A stretch of 64,000 bases of DNA from Caldilineae bacterium (GTDB lineage Bacteria; Chloroflexota; Anaerolineae; Epilineales; Epilineaceae): positions 1 to 64,000 of the forward strand of contig JACKBJ010000006.1 of NCBI GenBank assembly GCA_020634625.1. Reading direction: 5' to 3'. Every line of letters begins with the position of its first letter. Within the stretch, counting starts at the first letter, position 1. This document shows, one piece after another, positions 36,088-44,182 of this stretch. The translations under genes and the position numbers were made by a program. Below the pieces are notes generated by a model, which saw only the letters and a list, made by a program, of their open reading frames with translations, searched no databases and was not told the DNA's origin.

Positions 36088-36998
36088 TCCGCTACCTGCG
36101 CGGCGTCCGGATCGTCGAGGATCCGATCGACGGGCGGGCGCTGATCGACGCGACGCCCGAGATCGATGCCTACGTCTGGTTGCACGCGCGCTCGGCCAAG
36201 CTCTCGTTGGAGATGCTGCGGCGCCACCTGCCGACCGGCCGGCGCCTGCGGGTGCTCGAGCTGGGCGGCGCGCCCTACTTCTTCAGCACCTTGATGCATC
36301 GCCACTTCGACGTCGAGCTGACGGCGGCCAACGTCCAGGCGGCCGCCTGGCCGGGCGAGGCCGCGACCCTCGAGCGCGGCCTGGTCCGCCTGGAGGTGCC
36401 GGACGCGGGCGACGGCGAGCGCCGAATGGACGTGGCGGTGGAGGTCTTCAACATCGAGAAGGATCCCTTCCCCTTCGAATCCGATCGCTTCGACGTCGTC
36501 CTGTGCATGGAGGTGCTCGAGCACCTGGCCTACTCGCCCAGCCACATGCTGGCCGAAGCCCATCGCGTCCTGCGACCGGACGGCCTGTTCTTCCTGACCG
36601 TGCCCAACTTCATCAACATCAAGCGCCTGGTCAACATGTTCCTCAACCGGCCGACCGAGTATCCCTACTCGGGCTACGGCGTCTACGGCCGGCATGCGCG
36701 CGAGTACGCCCCCTTCGAGGTGCGGCGCCTCTTCGAGGCCTGCCATTTTCGGGTGGCCGAGCTGACGACGGCCAACGTCTGGCCGACCTTTCGCGACAGC
36801 CGCGTCAAGGGCCTGGGCAATGCGGTCCTGAACGGCCTGACCGCCCTGCCGCTGCCCTGGCTGGCGGCCAAGCGCGAGTATGTGCTCTGCGCGGCGCGGC
36901 CGGAGGGCGAGGCCGTGGCGGCCTATCCCAGCTGGCTCTACACCCACCGCCACCTCTACCCCGAGCCTCCCCATGGGGTGGCCAAGGTCCTGGACTAG
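36048..36998 (+). CDS. Class I SAM methyltransferase (glycan cluster, 1)
   Basis: A 316-residue SAM-dependent methyltransferase. Motif I is VLELGGAPYFFSTLM, motif II/III surrounds DVVLCMEVLEHLAYSPSHML, and LRPDGLFFLTVPNFINI follows. The EVLEHL wording places it with the UbiE/Ubi-like small-molecule and glycan methyltransferases. The ATG has AGGAG 6 nt upstream and lies within the preceding GT2 gene (40-nt overlap). The acceptor is unknown; methylation of a sugar or the lipid end of the glycan is the natural guess from context. Confidence 0.88.
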   Translation: MARHDGPIDRDDLIRYLRGVRIVEDPIDGRALIDATPEIDAYVWLHARSAKLSLEMLRRHLPTGRRLRVLELGGAPYFFSTLMHRHFDVELTAANVQAAAWPGEAATLERGLVRLEVPDAGDGERRMDVAVEVFNIEKDPFPFESDRFDVVLCMEVLEHLAYSPSHMLAEAHRVLRPDGLFFLTVPNFINIKRLVNMFLNRPTEYPYSGYGVYGRHAREYAPFEVRRLFEACHFRVAELTTANVWPTFRDSRVKGLGNAVLNGLTALPLPWLAAKREYVLCAARPEGEAVAAYPSWLYTHRHLYPEPPHGVAKVLD

Positions 36999-38141
36999 GT
37001 GACCGCCGAGCACGGCGTCGGCGACGATCCGGTGCGGTCCGGGCAAGAGGCGGGCGGAGCCGTCCCCGGTTCGGGTTCCGGACGCGGCCGCAACCCGATC
37101 GCGGCGGCCGGTGGCCGCGTGGCAGCGACGCTCGCCTCGACCTCGCGCGTTTCGACCCGCATCCTGCTGGCGTCGGCGCTCGCGATGCTGGTCGGCCTGG
37201 TGCTCTGGCGCCTGGCCCACGACTGGCGGGCGCTGCCGGCCGAGGCCCTGGCGGCCTTCCACCTCGACCTGGGCCTGTTGGCGCTGGCCTTCGGGCTGCA
37301 GACCCTGGGCTGGATCCTGGTCGGGCTGACCTGGCGCGCGATCCTGGGGCCCGAGGGCGCCGGGTTGAGCCTGCTGCGGCACCTGCAGATCCACACCTTG
37401 GCCGGACTGGCGCAGGTGGTGCCCGGCAGCGTCTGGGCGCCGCTGGGGCGTCTGGCGCTCTATCGGCGGGCGGGGGTCGGTGCCCTGGCGGTCAGCACCG
37501 GTCTGGTGATCGAGCTGACGCTGCTGGGCCTGGCCGGCTTGATGCTCTACGGCCTGTCGGCGCCTTTCGTGCCGGTGCTGCCGCCCGGCTGGGCGCCCTG
37601 GCTGGGTGGCCTGGCCCTGCTGGCAGCCGGCCTCCTGCACCCGCGGCCCTTCGGTGCGATCCTGGGCCTGGCCTGGCGCCGCTTCGGCCAGGGGCCCATG
37701 CCCCGCGCGCCGCGGACCGGGCAGCTGGCGCGCTGGTTCGCCGGCGAGCTGGGCGTGCTGGGCCTCTCGGGCTGCGCGCTCTGGCTCCTGATGCGCGCCA
37801 TCAGCCCGGCCGCATCGCTGCCCTGGGCCATGGGTGTCTGGGGGCTGACGGTGGCCCTGGCCAACCTGCTGGCCTGGCTGCCGGCCACCAGCCTGCTGAA
37901 GGATGGCGGCATGGTCGCCCTGCTGACTCCGCTCTACGCCGGCGTCCTGCAGGAACCCGGCTCGGCCCTGCTGGTGGCCCTGGGCTTGACCCTGGCCTGG
38001 CGCATCTGGTCCTTGGCGGTGCTCCTCTGCTGGGCGGCCGGGTCCAGCGTGATCCTGCGTCTGCGCGGCGAGGCCGAGCGGGAGCGGGCTCGGGCGGCCA
38101 TCGGCCCGTCCGAAGCGGCCCTGGAGGTGCGGCGTGGATGA
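36999..38141 (+). CDS. Flippase-like membrane protein (LPG synthase TM / UPF0104 fold)
   Basis: A 380-residue membrane protein with about eight helices. It has the conserved central stretch LAGLAQVVPGSVWAPLGRL, the counterpart of the PGG/W region of the flippase-like (lysylphosphatidylglycerol synthase transmembrane) family, and a late SLLKDGGMVALL loop. These proteins are associated with flipping or modification of lipid-linked glycans. The first about 40 residues are Gly/Arg-rich and non-membrane. The GTG start directly follows the previous stop (TAGGTG). The next gene's GTG overlaps its end by 8 nt. Confidence 0.8.
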   Translation: MTAEHGVGDDPVRSGQEAGGAVPGSGSGRGRNPIAAAGGRVAATLASTSRVSTRILLASALAMLVGLVLWRLAHDWRALPAEALAAFHLDLGLLALAFGLQTLGWILVGLTWRAILGPEGAGLSLLRHLQIHTLAGLAQVVPGSVWAPLGRLALYRRAGVGALAVSTGLVIELTLLGLAGLMLYGLSAPFVPVLPPGWAPWLGGLALLAAGLLHPRPFGAILGLAWRRFGQGPMPRAPRTGQLARWFAGELGVLGLSGCALWLLMRAISPAASLPWAMGVWGLTVALANLLAWLPATSLLKDGGMVALLTPLYAGVLQEPGSALLVALGLTLAWRIWSLAVLLCWAAGSSVILRLRGEAERERARAAIGPSEAALEVRRG

Positions 38142-38877
38142 GCTGACCCAAGGCATGTTGGAGATCCGTCACGTGGCCGGCGATGACGACGCGCGCGAAG
38201 CCTACGACGCCCTCTACGCCGAGACCGGGATCGAGAACCTGGTCGCGCATCTGGGCTGGCTGTTGGACCTATGCGCGGCCGGGCCCGGCCAGCGCCTGCT
38301 GGACGTGGCCTGCGGCCGCGGCGATCTGGTGCGCCTGGCCCGGGCACGTGGCATCGATGCGCAGGGCCTGGACATGTCGCAGGTCGCGCTGGCCGGTGGA
38401 CGGGCGGGCCTGCCGCTGGGCGCGCTGGTGGCCGGCGACGGCACGCGACTGCCCTTCCGCGACGCCAGCTTCGATCGGCTGACCAGCATCGGAAGCCTGG
38501 AGCACTACGCCGACATGCTGGCCGGCGTGCGCGAGATGGCGCGCGTGCTGGCACCCGAAGGCCGGGCCTTGATCCTGGTGCCCAACAGCTTCGGCCTGCG
38601 CTGGACCGTGCTGCATGCCTGGCGCTCGGGCGAGCTGCACGACGACGGTCAGCCCATCCAGCGCTACGGCACGCGCGGTCAGTGGCAGCGCCTGCTGTCG
38701 GCCGGCGGCCTGGCGGTCGAGCGCTGCCTGGGCTGCGAAGCGCCGGACGACTGGCCGGTCGGCCCGGCCGGGTGGATCGGGCTGCTGCGGCACCCCAGCC
38801 GGCTGCTGATCCCGCTGTCGGGCTGGCTCCCGCCGGACATGGCCAGCATGTTCGTCTTCGTCTGCCGGCGCGGCTGA
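38134..38877 (+). CDS. Class I SAM methyltransferase (glycan cluster, 2)
   Basis: A 247-residue methyltransferase. Motif I is LLDVACGRGDLVRLAR, with GLDMSQVAL, then FDRLTSIGSLEHYADMLAGV and GRALILVPNSFGLRWTV. The GTG start is preceded by GGAGG with a 6-nt gap, and it overlaps the flippase-like gene by 8 nt. It ends the cluster; there is no terminator hairpin of note, and the next gene starts 180 nt on with its own ribosome-binding site. The presence of two methyltransferases in one cluster suggests two methylation steps on the same product. Confidence 0.87.
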   Translation: MDELTQGMLEIRHVAGDDDAREAYDALYAETGIENLVAHLGWLLDLCAAGPGQRLLDVACGRGDLVRLARARGIDAQGLDMSQVALAGGRAGLPLGALVAGDGTRLPFRDASFDRLTSIGSLEHYADMLAGVREMARVLAPEGRALILVPNSFGLRWTVLHAWRSGELHDDGQPIQRYGTRGQWQRLLSAGGLAVERCLGCEAPDDWPVGPAGWIGLLRHPSRLLIPLSGWLPPDMASMFVFVCRRG

Positions 38878-39057
38878 TACCACCTTCGGCGCGGCCTTCG
38901 GGGCCCTCGAATCGGGCTCGATCGCGGCGCGCGCCCGCGACTACCACCATCGGCGTATTGCCCCGCGCCGCGTCGGGGTCCAGGCTTGGACCGGAGCGCC
39001 GCCCGGGCTAGCATCTGGCGGCGCCTGATCGCGACCCTGACTTCGGAGGAGGCTTGG

Positions 39058-39939
39058 ATGAATCGGACGATCCCGCTGGCCCTGCTCGGGCTGGCTCTCT
39101 CGGCCGCCGCGTGCGGCTCGCTCGGCGATCCCCACGCGCGGGGCAAGAAGGCTTTGGAGCAGGGTGACTACGGCACGGCCATCGAGGCCTACACCAAGGC
39201 CATCGACGGCGGCGGCGACTACCTCGTCGAGGCCTACACCAACCGCGGCATCGCCAACGAGGCTCGCGGCGACTACGATGCCGCCATCGCCGACTACGGC
39301 CGTGCGCTCGAGCTGGCTCCGGACGACGCCACCCGGGCCGAGGTGTTCAACAACCGGGGCGTGGCCTATCTGGGCCTGCGCAAGTCGACCGAGGCCCTGG
39401 CCGACTTCGAGCAGGCGGTCGAGCTGAGCCCGGACTATGCCGAAGCCTACGCCAACCGCGGTCGCGCCAAGGTCGACCGCGAGGAGTGGGACAGCGCGAT
39501 CGAGGACTTCGATCGCGCCCTCGAGCTGGACCCGAGCCTGGCCCAGGCCTATGGCAACCGCGCCCTGGCTCGCGAGAGCCTGGGCGAGGACGAGAAGGCC
39601 ATCCGCGACTACAGCGAGGCGATTCGGCTGAGCCACGACGCGCAGGCCTACTTCAACCGAGGCATGCTGCGCTACACCCTCGGCTGCTTCGATCTGGCCT
39701 ACGACGACTTCACCCAGATCGTCGAGCGCCTGCCGGACGACGAATACCTGTACTACATGGCCAAGAGCCAGCAGGAGTTCCTCGAGGGCCGTCCGAAGGA
39801 CGCCGACTCCTGCATGGGCATCGAGAGCGAAGGCGCCTACGATGCCGGCGAGGCGGAGGGCGACGGCGCGGATGCCGAGGGCGCGAGCCCCGACGCCTCG
39901 GATGCCGATCCCACCGCCGGCGCCACGGACGAGGGGTGA
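39058..39939 (+). CDS. TPR-repeat lipoprotein
   Basis: A 293-residue lipoprotein (lipobox LSAAAC, Cys19) composed of about six tetratricopeptide repeats between residues 25 and 225 (e.g. AYTNRGIANEARGDYDAAIA, AYANRGRAKVDREEWDSAIE). An acidic tail of about 45 residues follows. TPR arrays bind other proteins; this one is held at the outer face of the membrane. The start is clear: GGAGGAGG sits just upstream of the ATG. A possible -10 TAGCAT is at 39009-39014. It is followed after 10 nt by rsmD, which may be cotranscribed, though the functions do not connect. Confidence 0.88.
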   Translation: MNRTIPLALLGLALSAAACGSLGDPHARGKKALEQGDYGTAIEAYTKAIDGGGDYLVEAYTNRGIANEARGDYDAAIADYGRALELAPDDATRAEVFNNRGVAYLGLRKSTEALADFEQAVELSPDYAEAYANRGRAKVDREEWDSAIEDFDRALELDPSLAQAYGNRALARESLGEDEKAIRDYSEAIRLSHDAQAYFNRGMLRYTLGCFDLAYDDFTQIVERLPDDEYLYYMAKSQQEFLEGRPKDADSCMGIESEGAYDAGEAEGDGADAEGASPDASDADPTAGATDEG

Positions 39940-39949
39940 TCGCGCTGCC

Positions 39950-40597
39950 ATGCGGGTGATCGCGGGCAGCGCTCGAGGTCGGCGCCTGCAGCCGGTGCCG
40001 GGCGACGGCACCCGGCCCATCACCGACCGGGCCAAGGAGGCGCTCTTCTCGATCCTGGCCCGCGAGGTGCCGGGAGCATGGGTGCTCGACCTCTTCGCCG
40101 GCACGGGCGGCGTCGGCATCGAGGCCTTGAGCCGCGGCGCCGAGGGCTGCGACTTCGTGGATCTGGCGCCCGAGGCCATCCGGACCATCCAGGCCAACCT
40201 GTCCGCCACCGGCCTGGCCGGCGAGGATGCGCGGGTCATGCGTCGGGACGCGTTTCAGCTGCTCTCCCGGCCGCCGGAGATGCCCTATCACCTGATCTAC
40301 GTGGCGCCGCCGCAGTACAAGGGCCTCTGGCTGCGCGCGCTGCTGGCCCTGGATGCCGAGCCGGGCTGGCTGGCCGAGGACGGCGTCATCGTGACCCAGA
40401 TCCATCCGCGCGAGGAGCAGCCGGTCGCGCTCGAGCACTTCGAGGAGCGCGATCGGCGTGACTACGGCAGCGTGCGGCTGATCTTCTATCGGCCGCGGCC
40501 GGACTCGGTCGCTCCCGACGGGGACGCGGCGGTGCGCGAGGCGGACGGCGTTCCGGACGGCCAGGCGGCGCCCCGCCCGCAGGCCCCTCGGCGGTGA
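39950..40597 (+). CDS. rsmD: 16S rRNA guanine(966)-N2-methyltransferase RsmD
   Basis: A 215-residue RsmD family enzyme that methylates N2 of G966 in 16S rRNA. It starts MRVIAGSARGRRLQ, has TRPITDRAKEALFSIL, and SAM motif I WVLDLFAGTGGVGIEALSRG. The catalytic motif IV, DPPY in E. coli, is APPQY here (119-123), a form I associate with Chloroflexota homologues. The C-terminal 35 residues are an Asp/Ala/Pro tail beyond the usual end. The gene starts 10 nt after the TPR gene and its stop overlaps the next start (GTGA). Confidence 0.9.
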   Translation: MRVIAGSARGRRLQPVPGDGTRPITDRAKEALFSILAREVPGAWVLDLFAGTGGVGIEALSRGAEGCDFVDLAPEAIRTIQANLSATGLAGEDARVMRRDAFQLLSRPPEMPYHLIYVAPPQYKGLWLRALLALDAEPGWLAEDGVIVTQIHPREEQPVALEHFEERDRRDYGSVRLIFYRPRPDSVAPDGDAAVREADGVPDGQAAPRPQAPRR

Positions 40598-41154
40598 GCC
40601 GCGAGAGGCAGCTCGGCCTGGCGATCCTGGCCGGCGCATGCCTGCTGGTGCTCGGGGCGCTCGGCTGGCTGCAGGCCGCGCTGGCCGATGGCGAGGTCTC
40701 GGCGCGTGGCTACGCGCTGGCGCTGCTGCTGGTCCTAGCGTCGGTGCTGCCGGTGATGGCCGGCGGCATCTGGCTGGTCGCCCAGGGCAGCATCGATCTG
40801 GCGGCCTATCGGCTCGCCGCCCAGGCGCGGCGCCTGCATCGCCTGGCGCAGGCCGATGCCGCGCCGCGGCTGCCCGAGGTCCTGATCGCGCTCGACACCG
40901 ACCGCGCGGGCCTGCGCGCCGTGGCGGCGCTGGCCGCCGCCGAGGGGCTCCTGGGCGGCTACGTGGACTGGCGCGCCGGTCGCCTGCATGCCGGGCGGCT
41001 GGAGCCGGGCCAACAGGACTGCCCGGTCTGCGGCGGCCGCATCGAAATCGCCGGTCGAGGCGCCGAGGCCTGCCCCTACTGCCAGACGCTGTTGATCGTT
41101 GGCACGGGACCGACCGGCGGCGCCGGGATCCGAGGCATCGCGCCGCCCGACTGA
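40594..41154 (+). CDS. Membrane protein with zinc-ribbon tail
   Basis: A 186-residue protein of unknown function. It has two transmembrane helices (about 8-31 and 41-64), a helical cytoplasmic region, and a C-terminal zinc ribbon with Cys143-x2-Cys146 and Cys160-x2-Cys163 (CPVCGGRIEI..CPYC). The two-helix plus zinc-ribbon plan suggests a small membrane scaffold or regulator. The GTG overlaps the rsmD stop, so it is cotranslated. No closely known family is recognised. Confidence 0.78.
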   Translation: MSRERQLGLAILAGACLLVLGALGWLQAALADGEVSARGYALALLLVLASVLPVMAGGIWLVAQGSIDLAAYRLAAQARRLHRLAQADAAPRLPEVLIALDTDRAGLRAVAALAAAEGLLGGYVDWRAGRLHAGRLEPGQQDCPVCGGRIEIAGRGAEACPYCQTLLIVGTGPTGGAGIRGIAPPD

Positions 41155-41213
41155 GCGACCGGGTCGGTGTCGGGCCTGCGACGAGGCGCGGCGAAGCGCT
41201 CGAGCGCCGGGCG

Positions 41214-42248
41214 TCAGCCGCGCTTGCGCGCGAAGACCGCGATCACGCTGCCGTAGCCCAGCTGGTCGAGGAGCCAGAGCGGCGGCTGCAAGAGGAAGCG
41301 CAGCCCCGGCAGGCGCAGCAGCCGCAGCACCGGTCCGGCCAGCGCGGGCGCGCGGGCGCGCAGCCAGTTCTCCAGGCTGATGATGACCGTGAAGTAGGAA
41401 GGCATGAAGCAGGTCCAGGCCAAGGGCTCGAAGCCGGCTTGCTCGAGGTAGCGCGTCAGGCTGGGGCGCGTGAAGACGTATAGGTGGCGGGGCGGATCGT
41501 AACCGGCCCACCAGCGCCCGAAGATCCGCCGCTCCAGGCAATGCCAGTTGGGCACGTTGATCGCCAGGAGCCCGCCCGGCGCCAGCAGCTCGGCCGTCCT
41601 GGCCAGGGTCTCGGTCGGCGAGTAGACGTGCTCGAGCACGTCCCAGTAGGTGATCACGTCGAAGCGCTCCGGCGCGAAGGGCGCCGCTTCGAGCATGCCT
41701 TCGAAGACCTGCAGCCCGAAGCGCTCGCGCGCATAGCGGGCCGCCGAGGGCGTCAGCTCGACCCCCTCGGCCTGCCAGCCGGCACGCTGCATCTCGTGCA
41801 GGAAGAGCCCGGTCGAGCAGCCCACGTCCAGCACCCGTCCCGGCGGGGCGCCCGGAACGCGTCCGGAATGGCGCTCGACGAGCCGACGACGCTGGACCAG
41901 CTTGCGCCGCCGAACCCAGCGCATCAGCGCCCAGCGCTCGTCGTCGACCGCGGTGCGGAAGGGCGCGTAGTCGGGCGGGTAGTAGGCGCCGATGGCCGCC
42001 GGCGTCGGCCGCGGGCTTAGGTAGGCCAGGCCGCAGCGCCGGCAGCGCCGGAGCGCCACGTCCGGGGGCACCGGCGCCGGCCAGGCGCTGCCCGGCCACA
42101 TCAGCGCCGCGTCGTCCGCGCCGCAGAGGTCGCAGGCTGGCCGCTCGATGCGTTCGGCCGGCCGCGCTGTTTCGGAGGCCCCGTGGATCCCCGGTTCCGC
42201 GGGCGGCGTCGAGGCGTCGCGGGCCGCCGCGCCATCAGCCGGCAGCAT
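41214..42248 (-). CDS. Zinc-ribbon SAM methyltransferase
   Basis: A 344-residue protein. An N-terminal zinc ribbon (Cys39, Cys42, Cys69, Cys72, from CDLCG and CRRCGLAYLSPRP) precedes a class I methyltransferase domain: motif I RVLDVGCSTGLFLHEMQ, then FDVITYWDVLEHVYSPTE and LAINVPNWHCLERRIFG. This layout is common among methyltransferases for sugars or lipids in surface-glycan loci. It ends with a long hydrophobic/basic region. The ATG lies inside the 3' end of the ABC permease gene (14-nt overlap), an odd operon partner. The first 35 residues are low-complexity, so an internal start is possible but would miss no motif. Confidence 0.86.
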   Translation of the reverse strand: MLPADGAAARDASTPPAEPGIHGASETARPAERIERPACDLCGADDAALMWPGSAWPAPVPPDVALRRCRRCGLAYLSPRPTPAAIGAYYPPDYAPFRTAVDDERWALMRWVRRRKLVQRRRLVERHSGRVPGAPPGRVLDVGCSTGLFLHEMQRAGWQAEGVELTPSAARYARERFGLQVFEGMLEAAPFAPERFDVITYWDVLEHVYSPTETLARTAELLAPGGLLAINVPNWHCLERRIFGRWWAGYDPPRHLYVFTRPSLTRYLEQAGFEPLAWTCFMPSYFTVIISLENWLRARAPALAGPVLRLLRLPGLRFLLQPPLWLLDQLGYGSVIAVFARKRG

Positions 42249-43044
42249 GGTCGCCGCCCGGCCAGCTGCTGCGGCGCTCGAGTCGGCGCACGCCCAGGCT
42301 AAGGGTGAGGGTCAGGGCCAGGTAGACCAGCGCCACCACGTTCCAGACCTCCAGCGCCTGGAAGGTCTTGGCCACGTGGACCCGGGCCTCGTAGACCACG
42401 TCCGGCACGGTGAGCACGCTGACCAGGGCGCTGTCCTTGAGCAGGGCGATGAAATCGTTGCCCAGCGGCGGCAAGGACAGCCGCAGGGCCTGCGGCAGGA
42501 CCACGTGGCGCAGGCCCTGGCGGCGCGACATGCCGAGCGACAGGGCGGCTTCCATCTGACCTCCCTGGACCGACTGGATGCCGGCCCGCACGATCTCGGC
42601 CACGTAGGCGCCGTAGCCCAGGCCCAGGCCGACGATGCCGCGCAGCTCGGGGCTGATGCAGTCCGAAGGCCGGCGGCAGGTGGCGAGCAGGCCCGGGACC
42701 AACCCGCCCAGCGCCAGGCCGCGGCCATCCAGCCAGGCGACGCCGGCCATCAGGCTCTGGAAGACCCAGGGCACCAGCGCGTAGCCGATCCACAGGATCA
42801 ACACCAGCATCGGAAACCCGCGCACCACCTCGACGTAGAGGCTGGTCAGCTCGCGCAGCAGACGCCGGCGCGATACCCGGCCCAGACCGAGCAGGAGCCC
42901 GATCACGAGCGCCATGACGAAGCTCAGCAGGGTCACCCGGACGGTGACGCCGAGGCCGCGCCCCAGCACGCGCAACGTCGCGCGGCCGGCCTCGTCGCCG
43001 GCCACCCGCAGCAGGGCGATGCCGCAGCCGGCCAGCACCAGCAC
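42235..43044 (-). CDS. Polar amino-acid ABC transporter permease
   Basis: A 269-residue membrane permease of the HisMQ/GlnP family: GVTVRVTLLSFVMALVIGLL, VEVVRGFPMLVLILWI, the EAA-type loop EAALSLGMSRRQGLRHVVLP, and the closing QALEVWNVVALVYLAL helix. It would form the channel for an amino-acid importer with the binding protein encoded upstream. The GTG at 43044 cuts into the first membrane helix; the frame stays open about 37 codons further upstream with no ATG or GTG, so a rarer start codon may be used. No ATP-binding subunit lies nearby; it must be supplied from elsewhere. The 3' end overlaps the methyltransferase start. Confidence 0.85.
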   Translation of the reverse strand: MLVLAGCGIALLRVAGDEAGRATLRVLGRGLGVTVRVTLLSFVMALVIGLLLGLGRVSRRRLLRELTSLYVEVVRGFPMLVLILWIGYALVPWVFQSLMAGVAWLDGRGLALGGLVPGLLATCRRPSDCISPELRGIVGLGLGYGAYVAEIVRAGIQSVQGGQMEAALSLGMSRRQGLRHVVLPQALRLSLPPLGNDFIALLKDSALVSVLTVPDVVYEARVHVAKTFQALEVWNVVALVYLALTLTLSLGVRRLERRSSWPGGDHAAG

Positions 43045-43151
43045 CAGCCACCAGGGGACGGCGCTCAGACCGCGGCCGGCTGGCCTGGGGCCGACGCCGG
43101 GCGCTGGCTCGAGCGCCGCGGCGTCGGGCGCCTGCCCGTTCGAAATGCCGA

Positions 43152-44030
43152 TCAGCCTTCGTCCGTGCCGGTGGCGTCGGTCGATGCCTCATCCGGCGCG
43201 GCCAGCCAGCCCTCGATGATGCGGTCGAGCTCGCCGCTGGCGCGCAGCGTGTCGATCGCGTGATTGAAGGCCGCGAGGAGCTCGGGCGAGTCGTTGGGCA
43301 CGAGGATGCCGTAGTCCTCGCTGGTGAAAGGCTCGCCGACGATGTGCAGGGCGCCTTCCTCGGCCGTGGCCACCGCCTTGGCGGCCGGCGCGCTGTCGAG
43401 CACGATGCAGTCGATGTCGCCGCTCAAGAGGGCCTGGATGGCCAAGGGGATGGCGTCGTAGCGCCGCAGCCGGTCCTCGGGGACGCCGGCGTCGGTGGCG
43501 GCGGTGTCGCCCGTGGTGCCGTTCTGGACGCCCACCTCGGCCTCGGCCAGCGAGCCGACGCCGGTGATGAGCTCGTCGTCGGCGCGGGCCAGGATCACCT
43601 GGCCGATGCTGTAGTAGGGCTTGGTGAAGGTCGCGTCGCTGTTGGTCTCGCGCTCGGGAAGGATCGTGATCGCGCTCATCAGGGCGTCGAACTCGCCGGC
43701 CTTGAGGGCCGGGAAGATGCCGTCCCAGGCGGTACCCTGGAAGACGGGCGTGCAGTGGACGATCTCGCAGATGGCCTGCATGAGGTCGGGATCGACCCCG
43801 ACGATGGCGCCGGCGTCGTCGACCGACTCGAAGGGCTCGTAGGTCGGGTCGGTCCCGATCAGCAGCTCGCGCCCGCCGAGATCGAAGGGATCGGCGGTCG
43901 GCTCGACGACCTCGGCCTGGGTGGGCAGGGCCACCTCGGGCGCGGGCGCGTCGGTGGCCGGCGCGCCGCAAGCGGCCGGGGCCAACAGCAGGGCCGCGAT
44001 CGCGGCCGACAGCCAGATGGGGGTTCGCAC
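43152..44030 (-). CDS. Amino-acid ABC transporter substrate-binding lipoprotein
   Basis: A 292-residue lipoprotein (lipobox APAAC, Cys21). It is a family 3 binding protein: ELLIGTDPTYEPFESVDD, GVDPDLMQAICEIVHC, FDALMSAITILPERE, PYYSIGQVILARADD and, near the end, EDYGILVPNDSPELLAAFNHA. These read as the two-lobed fold for polar amino acids. The GTG at 44030 was chosen because GAGGAGAGG lies just upstream and a clean signal follows; the ATG at 44045 has almost no spacing to its Shine-Dalgarno. It precedes the permease in the same operon. The divergent promoter upstream (TTGTTG-17-TATATG) is plausible. Confidence 0.9.
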   Translation of the reverse strand: MRTPIWLSAAIAALLLAPAACGAPATDAPAPEVALPTQAEVVEPTADPFDLGGRELLIGTDPTYEPFESVDDAGAIVGVDPDLMQAICEIVHCTPVFQGTAWDGIFPALKAGEFDALMSAITILPERETNSDATFTKPYYSIGQVILARADDELITGVGSLAEAEVGVQNGTTGDTAATDAGVPEDRLRRYDAIPLAIQALLSGDIDCIVLDSAPAAKAVATAEEGALHIVGEPFTSEDYGILVPNDSPELLAAFNHAIDTLRASGELDRIIEGWLAAPDEASTDATGTDEG

Positions 44031-44093
44031 GTCGCCTCTCCTCATGCTCCTGAGCGGACGGCGGCCCGACCTCCTGACCACCGCGATGGCTGA

Positions 44094-44122
44094 CATATAG
44101 CCCAGAAGCCCCGACGCAACAA
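44094..44122 (-). promoter_or_regulatory. Promoter of the amino-acid transporter operon
   Basis: On the minus strand TTGTTG (44122-44117), a 17-nt spacer and TATATG (44099-44094). It predicts a leader of about 57 nt to the GTG at 44030 and lies back-to-back with the rph -10 box. Confidence 0.5.
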
Positions 44123-44169
44123 GCCATCGCGCGAATCGCCTCGGGTTTCCTCCCGCCGCCGGCCTTTGC

Positions 44170-44175
44170 TACCAT
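44170..44175 (+). promoter_or_regulatory. -10 box abutting rph (leaderless)
   Basis: TACCAT ends 7 nt before the GTG at 44183, so the expected start site is one base ahead of the start codon. Confidence 0.45.
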
Positions 44176-44182
44176 TGCAAGT

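Noticed and set aside
36999..37110. N-terminal 38 residues of the flippase-like protein as evidence of a wrong start.
   Set aside because: They are low-complexity but no better start with a ribosome-binding site is present, and the GTG immediately after the previous stop is consistent with coupling.
42299..43192. Alternative open frames opposite and overlapping the ABC permease, up to 297 codons.
   Set aside because: They have no hydrophobic pattern or family motifs; the permease frame has the EAA loop and predicted helices.
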